Of a stretch of DNA of 64,000 nt, positions 19,801 through 27,138 are shown piece after piece; the stretch's first letter is position 1; every line of letters starts with the position of its first letter. The stretch lies in assembly GCA_965279315.1 (NCBI GenBank), contig OZ257145.1, positions 1,860,001-1,924,000 on the forward strand. Direction: 5' to 3'. This DNA is from JAPWJZ01 sp965279315. GTDB lineage: Bacteria > Pseudomonadota > Alphaproteobacteria > Micavibrionales > UBA2020. Under the pieces are notes generated by a model. It worked only from the letters and a program-made list of their open reading frames with translations. It did not search any database and was not told the DNA's origin. The translations under genes and the position numbers were made by a program.

Positions 19801-22600
19801 AGCTTCAGCATCGCGGCGCTGGCCAATATCGAGAATATCACACTCATCGGCGGCGATTCATCGAGTGCCACGGGTAACGGCTCCGTCAACATCCTGACCG
19901 GTAACGCGGCCAATAACACGCTGGATGGCGGTGCGGCGGCGGACACGATGATCGGCGGCGACGGCAACGACACTTATGTTGTCGATGCCGCAGGCGACGT
20001 GGTTTCCGAACTTGCGAACCAGGGCACCGACACAGTGCAGTCAAGCATCACCTATACGCTCGGCACCAACGTCGAAAACCTTATTCTCACAGGCTTGGCT
20101 GCGATCAACGGCACGGGTAACGCCGACGCCAACGTGCTGACAGGCAACTCGGCCGCCAACACGCTGAACGGACTTGTGGGCGCGGATACCATGAGTGGCG
20201 GCGACGGCAACGACACGTATGTCGTCGATAACGCGGGCGACGTGGTGGTGGAGCTCGCAGGCGGCGGCACCGACTTGGTGCAGTCTTCTATTTCCTTCAC
20301 GCTGTCCTCGAACGTCGATAACCTGACACTGACCGGCGTGGCTAATATCGATGCGACAGGCAACAACGATATCAACACCCTGACCGGCAACACAGGCAAC
20401 AATACGCTCGATGGCGGCATGGGCGCGGACGTCATGATCGGTGGCACGGGCAACGACACATATGTGGTCGATGACGCCGGGGACGTTGTCAGCGAAGCAG
20501 CTGCCGGCGGCACGGATCTTGTGCAGTCCAGCATAACCTATAGAATTGCGGCACTGGCGAACGTCGAAAATATTACGCTGACGGGCGCGGGCAATATCGA
20601 CGCGACCGGTAACGCCGCGGTGAACATCCTGACCGGTAACGGCGCGAATAACACACTGGACGGCGGCGCGGGTGCGGATACCATGATCGGCGGTGCGGGG
20701 AACGACACTTACGTTATCGACAACGCCGGCGACGTGGTTTCGGAATCGGCGGGCGCGGATATCGACACCGTTCTGTCATCGCTCACTTATACCCTGCTGA
20801 CCAACTTTGAAAACTTGACCCTGACAGGCATAACCGCCATCAACGCTACAGGTAACGCCGCCGTCAACATCCTGACGGGTAACTCGGCCGCGAATACGCT
20901 GAACGGCTTGGCGGGTGCGGATACGATGATCGGTGGTGCGGGCAACGATGTCTATATCGTCGATGACTCAAGCGATGTGATCATCGAAAACCTGGCCGAA
21001 GGCACGGATTCGGTGTCGTCGAGCGTCAGCTACACGCTGTCGGCTTATATCGAAAGCCTGACGCTGACCGGCAGCAGCAACATCAATGCGACCGGTAATG
21101 CCGACGTGAACACCCTGACCGGCAACAGCGGCGACAACATACTGGATGGCGGCGACGGTGCCGACACCATGATCGGCGGCGCGGGCAACGACACCTATGT
21201 CGTTGAAAACGTCGGCGATGTCGTTAGCGAAGGTGCGGGGGCCGGTACGGACCTCGTGCAGTCGAGCATCAGTTACAGCATCGCTGCGCTGGCGAACGTC
21301 GAAAACATCACCCTGACGGGCAGCAGCAACATCAACGCAACCGGTAACACGGGCGTCAACACCCTGACCGGCAACAGCGGTAACAACACGCTGGATGGCG
21401 GCACAGGTGCCGACACCTTGATCGGCGGCACGGGCGACGACACTTACATCGTCGATGATGTCGGCGACGTCGTCAGCGAGGCTGCAAGCGCAGGCACGCA
21501 AGATACCGTGCGCGCAAGCATCACCTACGTGCTGGGCACGAACCTTGAAAACCTCGTGCTGACGGGCGCAACGGCGATCAATGCGACGGGTAACGCTGCC
21601 GACAACACCCTGACCGGTAACACGGGCGCGAACACGCTGAACGGCTTAGCGGGTGCCGATACCATGATGGGCGGCGCGGGCAACGACTTCTACATCGTCG
21701 ATAATATCGGCGATGTAGTGAGCGAGATCGCCGGCGAAGGCATCGATACCGTGCAGTCCAGCGTGACGTTCTCGCTGCTGGGCACAAACGCCGAAAACCT
21801 GACGTTGACGGGGTCTGCGTCGATCAATGCAACCGGTGATGCGATCAGTAACACGCTGACCGGTAACAGTGGCGCAAACACCCTTGACGGCGGCGGTGCT
21901 GCTGACGTGATGATCGGCGGCGACGGCAACGACACCTATATCGTCGATACGGCCGGTGACTCGATCACTGAAAACGTTGGCGAAGGCACCGACACCGTGC
22001 GCGCTTCCATCAGCTACACGCTTGGCGCGAACCTTGAAAACCTCGTGCTGACCGGCGCTCTTGCCATCAACGGCACCGGTAACACCGGCGCGAACACGCT
22101 GACCGGTAACGTCGCCGCTAACACTCTGGACGGCGGTGCGGGTTCCGACGTAATGATCGGCGGCGACGGCAACGACACCTATGTCGTCGATGCGGCCGGC
22201 GACGTTGTGAGTGAAAACGCTTCGGAGGGAACGGATACGGTCCTGTCGGGCGTTAATTACACACTGGGCGCCAACCTTGAAAACCTGACGCTGACCGGCA
22301 GCGCGACCACTGCTACCGGTAACGCGCTTGCCAACACCCTGACCGGCAATAGCGGCGACAATACGCTGGATGGCGGCGCGGGTGCCGATAACATGATCGG
22401 CGGCACGGGCAACGATACCTATATCGTCGATAACATTGGCGACACGGTATCGGAAAACTCGGGTTCCGGCACTGATCTCGTGCAGTCGAGCGTTTCGTTC
22501 ACGCTTTCTGCCAACGTCGAAAACCTGACCCTGACGGGCAGCGGCGCAATCGACGGCTTCGGTAACGCGCTTGCCAACACCATCGTCGGCAACAGCGGCA
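13861..22600 (+). repeat. Tandem array of ~35 coding repeats of about 243 bp
   Basis: The giant gene is an in-frame tandem repeat of about 243 bp (range about 240-252). Copies differ at many third-codon positions and some amino acids, so the array is old and under selection rather than freshly amplified. Such arrays can expand or contract by recombination and are hard to assemble from short reads, so the copy number should be treated with care. Confidence 0.8.
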
Positions 22601-22959
22601 GCAACACCCTCGCCGGTGGCGACGGGTCGGACGTGCTGACGGGCGGCCTGTCGCATGACGTGTTCATGTTCGATGCGGCCACGGCATATGGCGGCATCGA
22701 TACGATCACCGACTTCAACACATCGCAAGGCGACGCGATCAACATTGCCGACCTTCTCAGCGGCAATTACGATCCGATGCTGCATGTGCTGACCGACTTC
22801 GTGCGCTTCTCGGACTCGGGCGGCAACACGATCGTCGAGATCGACCGCGACGGTGCGGGCACAGGCTTCGGCTTCGCGCAAGTGGCGACCCTGACGGGCG
22901 TCACCGGCCTGACCGACGAAGATGCGCTGGTGCTGGCGGGTAACCTGATCGTCAGCTAA
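13861..22959 (+). CDS. Giant RTX-like repeat protein, 35 tandem repeats, type I secretion C-terminus
   Basis: This 3,032-residue protein consists of about 35 tandem repeats of roughly 81 residues, each ending near ENLTLTG. A typical repeat reads INGTGN, NTLTGN, NTLDGGAGADTMIGG, GNDTYIVD, DVVSE, GTDTVQSS, YTLGANVENLTLTG. The glycine/aspartate nonapeptides are hemolysin-type calcium sites. No signal peptide is present. The last ~100 residues (DTITDFNTSQGDAINIADLL to AGNLIVS) match those of the 1,143-residue protein at 1189 and type I secretion target domains. The start at 13861 has GGGAGA at 13846-13851; an in-frame ATG at 13798 has no ribosome binding site and lies at the promoter. It is probably a calcium-dependent surface or matrix protein under CtrA control. 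A strong terminator follows at 22981. Confidence 0.88.
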   Translation: MAVVTGTANNDLINGTATNDTLNGLAGNDIIIANAGNDTLNGGLGADIMNGGLGNDVYIVDDAGDLINENANEGTDLVQSSISYTLTANVENLTLTGVGAINGTGNALANTMNGNAGINTLDGGDGNDTLNGLVGADVMIGGLGNDVFIVDNAGDVVSENASAGTDLVQSSITYSLASTPDVENLTLTGTGVINGTGNAADNTILGNSAKNVLSGGDGNDLLNGLAGNDTMIGGLGDDTFVVDSTTDLVSEASGEGTDTVQAAITYTLAANIENLTLTGTSAINGTGNALDNTLTGNGGANTLDGGVGADVMIGGIGNDTYIVDNASDVVSEALNGGTDTVRAAASYTLGANVENLVLTGAGSVDGTGNALKNTLTGNAGNNTLDGGAGIDTMIGGLGNDTYIVDAVGEVITEGTNAGTDTVMSAVTYTLGTNLENLVLTGTANINATGNTLANTLTGNTGNNTLSGGAGADVMIGGMGNDTYIIDNVGDVASENSGEGTDTVSAASTYTLGANIENLILTGTTAINGTGNGDDNVITGNSGKNILDGGAGADTLDGGTNGDTMIGGLGDDTYYVDNTGDVISENASEGSDTVITTMSYTLSANIENLTLSGTAAVGTGNSDDNIITGNASNNTLNGMAGADTMSGGLGNDIYVVDDAGDIVSENASGGTDTVQASISYSIAAQANVEHLTLTGIADINATGNALANTLTGNAGANTLDGGVGADLMIGGLGDDVYLVDSTGDVINELTNAGTDEVRTSASYTLGANIENLVLTGVAAINGTGNASNNTITGNAAANTLNGSTGADTMIGGDGNDTYFVDNALDTVVESTGEGTDTVNTTVSYTLAADIENLVLTGTIGINGTGNASDNTITGNALANTLDGGAGNDVMIGGLGNDTYIVDAAGDVVSELASGGTDTVRTDITYSLAALANVENLTLTGTADINATGNALVNVLTGNDGANTLDGGAGNDTMSGGLGDDTYIVDSTGDVLVEATSGGTDTVQSSASYTLGSNFENLTLTGVAAVNATGNTEINVLTGNAGANTLNGLVGADTMIGGDGNDTYIIDNIGDSITEITGEGNDTVQSSISYTLGAFVENLTLTGTANINATGNTDANILTGNGGANTLDGGAGMDTMIGGLGNDTYVVDDAGDVVSEASSAGTDTVRTTVSYTLAANIENLTLLGSDAINGTGNTATNTITGNDAANTLDGGAGVDTLIGGLGDDTYVVDVLGDVVNELAGEGNDTVMTGITYTLGNNIENLTLTGVAAINGTGNASVNVLTGNSGNNTLNGAAGADTMIGGLGDDTYVVDDAGDTISENASEGTDTVQASFSYTLAANVENLVLTGTAAINGTGNAAVNVLTGNSGNNTLDGGLGADTMIGGLGDDTYLIDDVADTIVELANGGLDSVNSGISYVLAANIENLTLTGIAAINGTGNAGVNRLTGNSAANTLDGGAGADAMIGGDGDDTYVVDDVNDVVIENVNEGNDTIQASISYNMSSLLNIENLSLIGTSAINAIGNASDNTITGNTAINTIDGGQGADTMAGGAGDDVYFVDDAGDVVSENAGEGNDTVFSSVTHTLSANVERLTLTGTADNNATGNGSVNVLTGNSGNNTLDGGAGADTMIGGAGNDTYIVDVGTDVISEAANEGSDTVMSSNSYTLGANLEALILTGSGNINGSGNALDNTLTGNSGNNVLNGLVGADTMIGGAGNDTYIVDNIGDVVSENSAEGTDTVQSSISYTISDDIENLTLTGTAISATGNSAVNILTGNNSSNTLDGGAGADTMIGGTGDDTYYVDDVGDVVSELASSGTDTVISTITYSLAALPAIEHVTLVGVAAIDATGNNLNNILTGNSAANTLNGGLAADTMIGGDGNDVYFVDSAGDVIVELANEGTETVNSSVTYTLSANVENLILTGAGVIDGAGNSGVNTITGNTAANVLDGGAGADTMIGGTGNDTYIVDDAGDVVSENAGEGTDTVQSSISFSIAALANIENITLIGGDSSSATGNGSVNILTGNAANNTLDGGAAADTMIGGDGNDTYVVDAAGDVVSELANQGTDTVQSSITYTLGTNVENLILTGLAAINGTGNADANVLTGNSAANTLNGLVGADTMSGGDGNDTYVVDNAGDVVVELAGGGTDLVQSSISFTLSSNVDNLTLTGVANIDATGNNDINTLTGNTGNNTLDGGMGADVMIGGTGNDTYVVDDAGDVVSEAAAGGTDLVQSSITYRIAALANVENITLTGAGNIDATGNAAVNILTGNGANNTLDGGAGADTMIGGAGNDTYVIDNAGDVVSESAGADIDTVLSSLTYTLLTNFENLTLTGITAINATGNAAVNILTGNSAANTLNGLAGADTMIGGAGNDVYIVDDSSDVIIENLAEGTDSVSSSVSYTLSAYIESLTLTGSSNINATGNADVNTLTGNSGDNILDGGDGADTMIGGAGNDTYVVENVGDVVSEGAGAGTDLVQSSISYSIAALANVENITLTGSSNINATGNTGVNTLTGNSGNNTLDGGTGADTLIGGTGDDTYIVDDVGDVVSEAASAGTQDTVRASITYVLGTNLENLVLTGATAINATGNAADNTLTGNTGANTLNGLAGADTMMGGAGNDFYIVDNIGDVVSEIAGEGIDTVQSSVTFSLLGTNAENLTLTGSASINATGDAISNTLTGNSGANTLDGGGAADVMIGGDGNDTYIVDTAGDSITENVGEGTDTVRASISYTLGANLENLVLTGALAINGTGNTGANTLTGNVAANTLDGGAGSDVMIGGDGNDTYVVDAAGDVVSENASEGTDTVLSGVNYTLGANLENLTLTGSATTATGNALANTLTGNSGDNTLDGGAGADNMIGGTGNDTYIVDNIGDTVSENSGSGTDLVQSSVSFTLSANVENLTLTGSGAIDGFGNALANTIVGNSGSNTLAGGDGSDVLTGGLSHDVFMFDAATAYGGIDTITDFNTSQGDAINIADLLSGNYDPMLHVLTDFVRFSDSGGNTIVEIDRDGAGTGFGFAQVATLTGVTGLTDEDALVLAGNLIVS

Positions 22960-22980
22960 GGGCTGTACAAATGGCTATAA

Positions 22981-23020
22981 AAAATGCCGGGAAGGTTTTA
23001 TGCCTTCCCGGCATTTTATT
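22981..23020. terminator. Strong intrinsic terminator after the giant RTX gene
   Basis: A perfect 15-base stem (22981-22995 with 23003-23017) closes a seven-base loop. The G+C core CCGGGAAGG is flanked by A and T runs on both sides, so it can act in both directions. It ends the 9-kb RTX transcript. Confidence 0.9.
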
Positions 23021-23127
23021 TCGCGCAGGGGGTATGCCGCTGCTTCGGTATAAGGAATAACGAACAATGCGCAAAGCGTTCGCGCAGCTATGCAAATAAC
23101 TGAAAATAAACAAAAAAAGGTGACCTC

Positions 23128-23661
23128 ATGAACAAGACGATCCTCACGATGGCGGCGCTGGGCGTGCTGATGGCCTCGACCGCGTCCTATGCAGAAACAT
23201 CTTCGGACAGCGGCTACCGCGCCAACCGGCCGCATGTGGCGGACAAGCTGGAAGACCGCGCGGACCGCGCTGAAAATATCCGCGACCGCCGCGAAAACTG
23301 GCGCGACCGCATGGAAGACAAGCGTGACCGCCGCGAACAGTATTTCGACCGCAAGGAAGACAAATACGACACCCGCGAGGATGTGCGCGATGAACGTGAA
23401 GATGTCCGCGACGCAAAGCATGACGGCGGAAAGTACGACAAGGCCGAAGACCGCTGGGATGCCCGCGAAGACAAGCGTGACACCCGCGAGGATGTGCGCG
23501 ACACCCGCGAGGACAAGCGCGACCGCGCCGAACAAAAACTCGATAACCGCGAAGACCGCTGGGACCGCCGGGAAAACCACCGCGACCGCCGTGAAAACCT
23601 GCGCGACAACAGCCACGGCAGCACGCCGCAGCGCAGCTTCCGCCGTTCGCGCGCCAACTGA
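23128..23661 (+). CDS. Exported protein of charged RD/RE repeats
   Basis: This protein of 177 residues has a signal peptide (NKTILTMAALGVLMASTASYA) followed by about 140 residues that are almost entirely Arg, Asp, Glu and Lys in a repeating pattern (variants of EDKRDRRE, EDVRDTRE, NRDRRENLRD), with a short serine-rich tail. The alternating charges at 7-8 residue spacing suggest one long, charged, probably single alpha-helix or coiled coil in the periplasm. I do not recognise a family with a known function. The start has AAGGTG about seven bases upstream. It sits alone between two terminators, so it is its own transcription unit. Confidence 0.75.
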   Translation: MNKTILTMAALGVLMASTASYAETSSDSGYRANRPHVADKLEDRADRAENIRDRRENWRDRMEDKRDRREQYFDRKEDKYDTREDVRDEREDVRDAKHDGGKYDKAEDRWDAREDKRDTREDVRDTREDKRDRAEQKLDNREDRWDRRENHRDRRENLRDNSHGSTPQRSFRRSRAN

Positions 23662-23677
23662 TAACCGTACAACGCGT

Positions 23678-23710
23678 AAAACCCGCCCGGTGAAAACCGC
23701 GGCGGGTTTT
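23678..23710. terminator. Bidirectional terminator between convergent genes
   Basis: AAAACCCGCC (23678-23687) pairs with GGCGGGTTTT (23701-23710). The loop can itself fold as CGGT-GAAA-ACCG. It serves the charged-repeat gene on the plus strand and the membrane protein gene ending at 23709 on the minus strand. Confidence 0.85.
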
Positions 23711-24386
23711 ATGCCTGCGGGGCTGATGGCGGATATTTGAATTTGGCGTACAGGATGCCGAGGGAGACGAGCGTCTTGACCGCGACCAGCAGCACCGCCC
23801 CGATAATGCGCGCATCAAATGCCATGGCCAGCAGCAGCCCGAAAAAACCGCTGCCGAACAGGATAAACAGCCGCGCATAGGCATCGCCGGCCGCAGACGA
23901 CGCGATAAAGCCGCGCGCGGTGCCTTGCGTGGCGCGGTACGCGAACAATGCGGCCTCCCACGCCATCACGACCATGAACCACTGCCAGAAATCGATGTTT
24001 TCCAGCACCATTTCCATGGGCACCAGCGGGCCGGTCAATTTGCGTTGCACGGTGCCTTCGGGCAGGAACGAGCCGATCAGGAAGCAGGTCATGACGATAA
24101 AGAAACCGAAATGCAGCGGCATGGCCACCAGCGACACGGCATGGCCGATGGCGGCGCCCCATTTTTTCGCGCCGATATCCTGAAGCAGCGATATGCCGAG
24201 CCGCAGCAGCGCAAGCGCGCCCGCCGCAATCACCTCGACCCAGTAAAATGCCATCACATCGAAGGGCCGCCATGTACCCGCCAATACCAGCGCCAGCGGG
24301 AATAGATTGAACAGGACGACGATAAACGCATTGCGGCGGAAATCTTCCGCGCCGTTATCCGTGGTTTGCTGATTGCCGTCTATCAT
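23709..24386 (-). CDS. DUF6498-like integral membrane protein
   Basis: The protein has about five or six hydrophobic helices (for example NAFIVVLFNLFPLALVLAG, VIAAGALALLRLGISLL, HFGFFIVMTCFLIGSFL, LFGSGFFGLLLAMAF). The pattern FDVMAFYWVEVIAAG resembles DUF6498 membrane proteins, which have no known function. I chose the start at 24386 (MIDGNQQ) because AAGGG lies eight bases upstream. A further ATG at 24443 in the same frame has no ribosome binding site and would add 19 residues. It converges with the charged-repeat gene and is divergent from the gene at 24519. Confidence 0.7.
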   Translation of the reverse strand: MIDGNQQTTDNGAEDFRRNAFIVVLFNLFPLALVLAGTWRPFDVMAFYWVEVIAAGALALLRLGISLLQDIGAKKWGAAIGHAVSLVAMPLHFGFFIVMTCFLIGSFLPEGTVQRKLTGPLVPMEMVLENIDFWQWFMVVMAWEAALFAYRATQGTARGFIASSAAGDAYARLFILFGSGFFGLLLAMAFDARIIGAVLLVAVKTLVSLGILYAKFKYPPSAPQA

Positions 24387-24518
24387 CCCAATTGCCCTTG
24401 GTTTTTCGGCCTTGTTTACCAAGGTTAACGTGAAAGCTGCCATGTGTCATTAGACGAAAATCCGCAATTGTGGCAAAATAGAAAGGTATTTCACGCGTAA
24501 ACAGGCAGTTGAAACGGC

Positions 24519-25220
24519 ATGGTCAAAAGCGCCTTCACCAATGATGCGTCGCCGCTCGACGGGTTCTACCTGCTGCGCGGCTATGACCGCGAGGCGGGCG
24601 TGATGTCGTCGGTGATGGACCTGCCGAAGGACGAGGCCATCGCGCTCATGGAGAAAATCCACCCGCATCGCGGCACGGGTGACGCCGATGCAAACGGCAG
24701 CCGCAGCCAGGAAAAATATTACAACGACCGCAAGGCGACCGACGACTGGCTGCGCGAAAACGCGGGCGCGGTGATGGACCGCCGGAACCCGGTTTTCTTC
24801 GCCCTCACCAACGACCCCGAAACGGTCAAAAAATACATGACGGCTTCGGGCAGCGATGTGCTGGTGGTCGCGCTGAAGGATGCCGACCTGTCGCGCCTGT
24901 CATTCACCTTTGACGACAGCATGGGCAATTTTTTCGCGCGCGACGGCAAAAGCGTTTTCATGAACGATACCCACCCGCTGCACGGCACGGTGCTGGACGC
25001 GGAAGGCATGGCGAAGGCGATTGCAAAATACGGCACGCTGCAGGCGGATGGCAACCCCCGCACCTTCGAGGCGCAATACTGGAGCGAAACCCCGCTGAAA
25101 GGGGAGGTGGCGCGGGCCGAAAACCGCGCAGCCCCAAAGCCGGATGAATATGACCGCAGCACCTCCACAGCAGAAAAATCCGCGCCCGCGATAAAACCGG
25201 AAACGCGAATTAAGCCTTAG
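24519..25220 (+). CDS. Hypothetical protein, 233 residues
   Basis: I do not recognise this protein. It has no signal peptide or membrane segment. The first ~190 residues look like a compact globular domain (FYLLRGYDREAGVMSSVMDLP, DVLVVALKDADLSRLSFTFDD, HPLHGTVLDAEGMAKAIAKYG), and the C-terminal 45 residues are charged and probably disordered. Its last 11 bases overlap the convergent TPR gene. Codon use matches its neighbours, so it is likely a real cytoplasmic protein. Confidence 0.65.
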   Translation: MVKSAFTNDASPLDGFYLLRGYDREAGVMSSVMDLPKDEAIALMEKIHPHRGTGDADANGSRSQEKYYNDRKATDDWLRENAGAVMDRRNPVFFALTNDPETVKKYMTASGSDVLVVALKDADLSRLSFTFDDSMGNFFARDGKSVFMNDTHPLHGTVLDAEGMAKAIAKYGTLQADGNPRTFEAQYWSETPLKGEVARAENRAAPKPDEYDRSTSTAEKSAPAIKPETRIKP

Positions 25221-26634
25221 CCGCTTTCGCCTGCGCCAGCTTCACCAGTTCCGCGCGCACATCGCTGAAAACGGTGTCCCAGTTGCCGGCCACTTCCTGG
25301 CGGAAATAGCGCATCGACGGATACCACGCGCAGCCATTCCTGTCCTTGTAACGGCTGGTGTAAAGCCAATAGGGGCGGAAGCCGAGCAGGTTCCAGACCG
25401 GTTTGCCCAGTGACGCGGTCAGGTGCGCAACCGAACTGTCGGTCATGATGACAAGGTCGAGCTCGTTGATGACGGCGGCGGTATCCGCGAAATCATCCAC
25501 CAGCGGGCCCATTTCCAGCACCAGCCCCTGGCCGCCGGCCTGCGCCAGCTGCGGCTCGCACGGGCCTTTTTGCAGGCTGTATAACTGCACGCCCGGGATA
25601 TCGGCAAAGGGCATGAAACGGTCGACGGAAACCGCGCGTTTGTTGTTGCGCGCAAAGGTCACGCTGCCGGACCATACGATGCCGACCTTCAACCGCTTGC
25701 CGCCGTTTTTCAGCAGGTGCGCAGGGCCGGGCAGCAGCGGCGCGGCGGTCAGTTTCGCAGGCGCCGGGATATTGGTGAAATCCGTCTTGAAAATGCCGGG
25801 CAGGCTCATCATCGGCACATGGAAATCGATGTTTTCGCCGATATCCGTGAAATCCATGATGCGGTCCGCGCCGATATTGGCGAACAGGCGGTGCAGCGCC
25901 TTGTTGCATTGCAGGATCACGCGCGCGCCGCGTGCCTTGATCAGCGGGATGTAGCGTGCGGCAAGGATGGTGTCGCCAAAACCCTGTTCCTCGTGCACGA
26001 CAACCGTCTTGCCCTTCACGTCTTCGCCGGTCCATGTGGCCACGGTATGGCCGCGTTCCTTGAGCGTGCCGAGTTTCCAGCGCACCTCGAAGCTTTCCCA
26101 GCCGCGCTTGAAATCCGCCATGTCGAGATAGGTCATCGCGCGTTCCCATTTGATCTGCGCATCTTCGGGCTTCATTTTGCAGGCGATGTCGAACTGCTCC
26201 ACCGCGCGCTCCGAATGGCCGGTTTCGCGCAGGGCAATCGCGAAGTTGGAGCGGATCAGGAAACTGTCGGGTGCCAGCTTGACGGCCTTTTCATGCGCCG
26301 CAATCGCCGCGTCGTTTTTGTCGAGCGCCAGCAGCGCATTGCCGTAGTTGGTGAGGGCAGAGGGGTTTTCCGGCTGCAGCTGCACCGCGCGGTGCGTGCA
26401 GGCCAGCGCCGCGTCGAATTTGCTTTGCGCGCGCAGCAGCGTGCCGAGGTTCAGCCAGCTGGGCGCATCATCCGGTTTCAACAGCAGGATGCGGCGATAC
26501 CCGAGCGCCGCTTCATCCAGCTTGCCCTGTTCCTGCAGCTTCACGACATCCTTGAACGGCATGATCTGGATCGGGGCGTTTGCGGGGGGCTGCTGTGCGG
26601 GTTCTGTTTTTGCCATCGTGGATGCTTTTGCCAT
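25210..26634 (-). CDS. TPR repeat protein with GT9-like glycosyltransferase C-terminal domain
   Basis: Residues ~40-190 are tetratricopeptide repeats (YRRILLLKPDDAPSWLNLGTLLRA, HRAVQLQPENPSALTNYGNALLAL, HEKAVKLAPDSFLIRSNFAIAL). Residues ~200-470 resemble the GT-B fold of family 9 glycosyltransferases: HEEQGFGDTILAARYIPLI, VGIVWSGSVTFARNNKRAV, LQKGP, and the nucleotide-sugar region VIMTDSSVAHLTASLGKPVWNLLG. Proteins with this pairing occur widely and may glycosylate proteins or surface sugars; the substrate is unknown. There is no signal peptide, so it acts in the cytoplasm. The start at 26634 has GAGA upstream. Confidence 0.78.
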   Translation of the reverse strand: MAKASTMAKTEPAQQPPANAPIQIMPFKDVVKLQEQGKLDEAALGYRRILLLKPDDAPSWLNLGTLLRAQSKFDAALACTHRAVQLQPENPSALTNYGNALLALDKNDAAIAAHEKAVKLAPDSFLIRSNFAIALRETGHSERAVEQFDIACKMKPEDAQIKWERAMTYLDMADFKRGWESFEVRWKLGTLKERGHTVATWTGEDVKGKTVVVHEEQGFGDTILAARYIPLIKARGARVILQCNKALHRLFANIGADRIMDFTDIGENIDFHVPMMSLPGIFKTDFTNIPAPAKLTAAPLLPGPAHLLKNGGKRLKVGIVWSGSVTFARNNKRAVSVDRFMPFADIPGVQLYSLQKGPCEPQLAQAGGQGLVLEMGPLVDDFADTAAVINELDLVIMTDSSVAHLTASLGKPVWNLLGFRPYWLYTSRYKDRNGCAWYPSMRYFRQEVAGNWDTVFSDVRAELVKLAQAKAAKA

Positions 26635-26801
26635 TTTAAATGTCTCGCGGTTGAAAGGGTGTCGAGCGCAAGTATTCCGCGAAAAACGGCGGAAATACAG
26701 GGAATTCTTGCCGTAAGATTATGTAATATATTCGTGAATTGCCCGTATTCCGCAATCCTGCTACCGTCCTGTCACACCCTTAATTATCGAAGGAAACCGT
26801 C

Positions 26802-27113
26802 ATGAAAAACGGCGCTATCGTGATTTTCGCTGTGCTCGGCCTGTTGCTGGTGTTCCAGCAGACGGGGCAAAGCCAGCCCGCTCCCGTGGTCGCCGGGCGC
26901 TTTGCGATGTATATCAATGACAGGGACGGCCGCAATTACCTGCTGGACACCCAGACCGGCGAAAGCTGGACGATGGAGCAGATGTCGCGCAAAAACCGCT
27001 TTATCGGCGTGTGGAAACAGAACCTGCGCACCAATACGTTTGAAGAACAGGACCGGATTTTCAACAACAGCGCGAATTCCTTCGCCATCATCGCGCCGAT
27101 CCCCGGCAAATAA
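26802..27113 (+). CDS. Small exported or membrane-anchored hypothetical protein
   Basis: This 103-residue protein has an N-terminal hydrophobic segment (GAIVIFAVLGLLLVFQQTG) that may be a signal anchor, followed by a small domain (GRFAMYINDRDGRNYLLDTQTGESWTM, FIGVWKQNLR). I do not recognise the family. The start has AAGGA about seven bases upstream. It lies 25 bases before mmsA on the same strand and may be co-transcribed with it. Confidence 0.7.
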   Translation: MKNGAIVIFAVLGLLLVFQQTGQSQPAPVVAGRFAMYINDRDGRNYLLDTQTGESWTMEQMSRKNRFIGVWKQNLRTNTFEEQDRIFNNSANSFAIIAPIPGK

Positions 27114-27138
27114 GTTGGGCAAACAAGGATAACGAGAA

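Noticed and set aside
13861..22600. CRISPR-like or satellite repeat
   Set aside because: The periodicity is about 243 bp, in frame and coding, with synonymous differences between copies. There are no short identical repeats with unique spacers.
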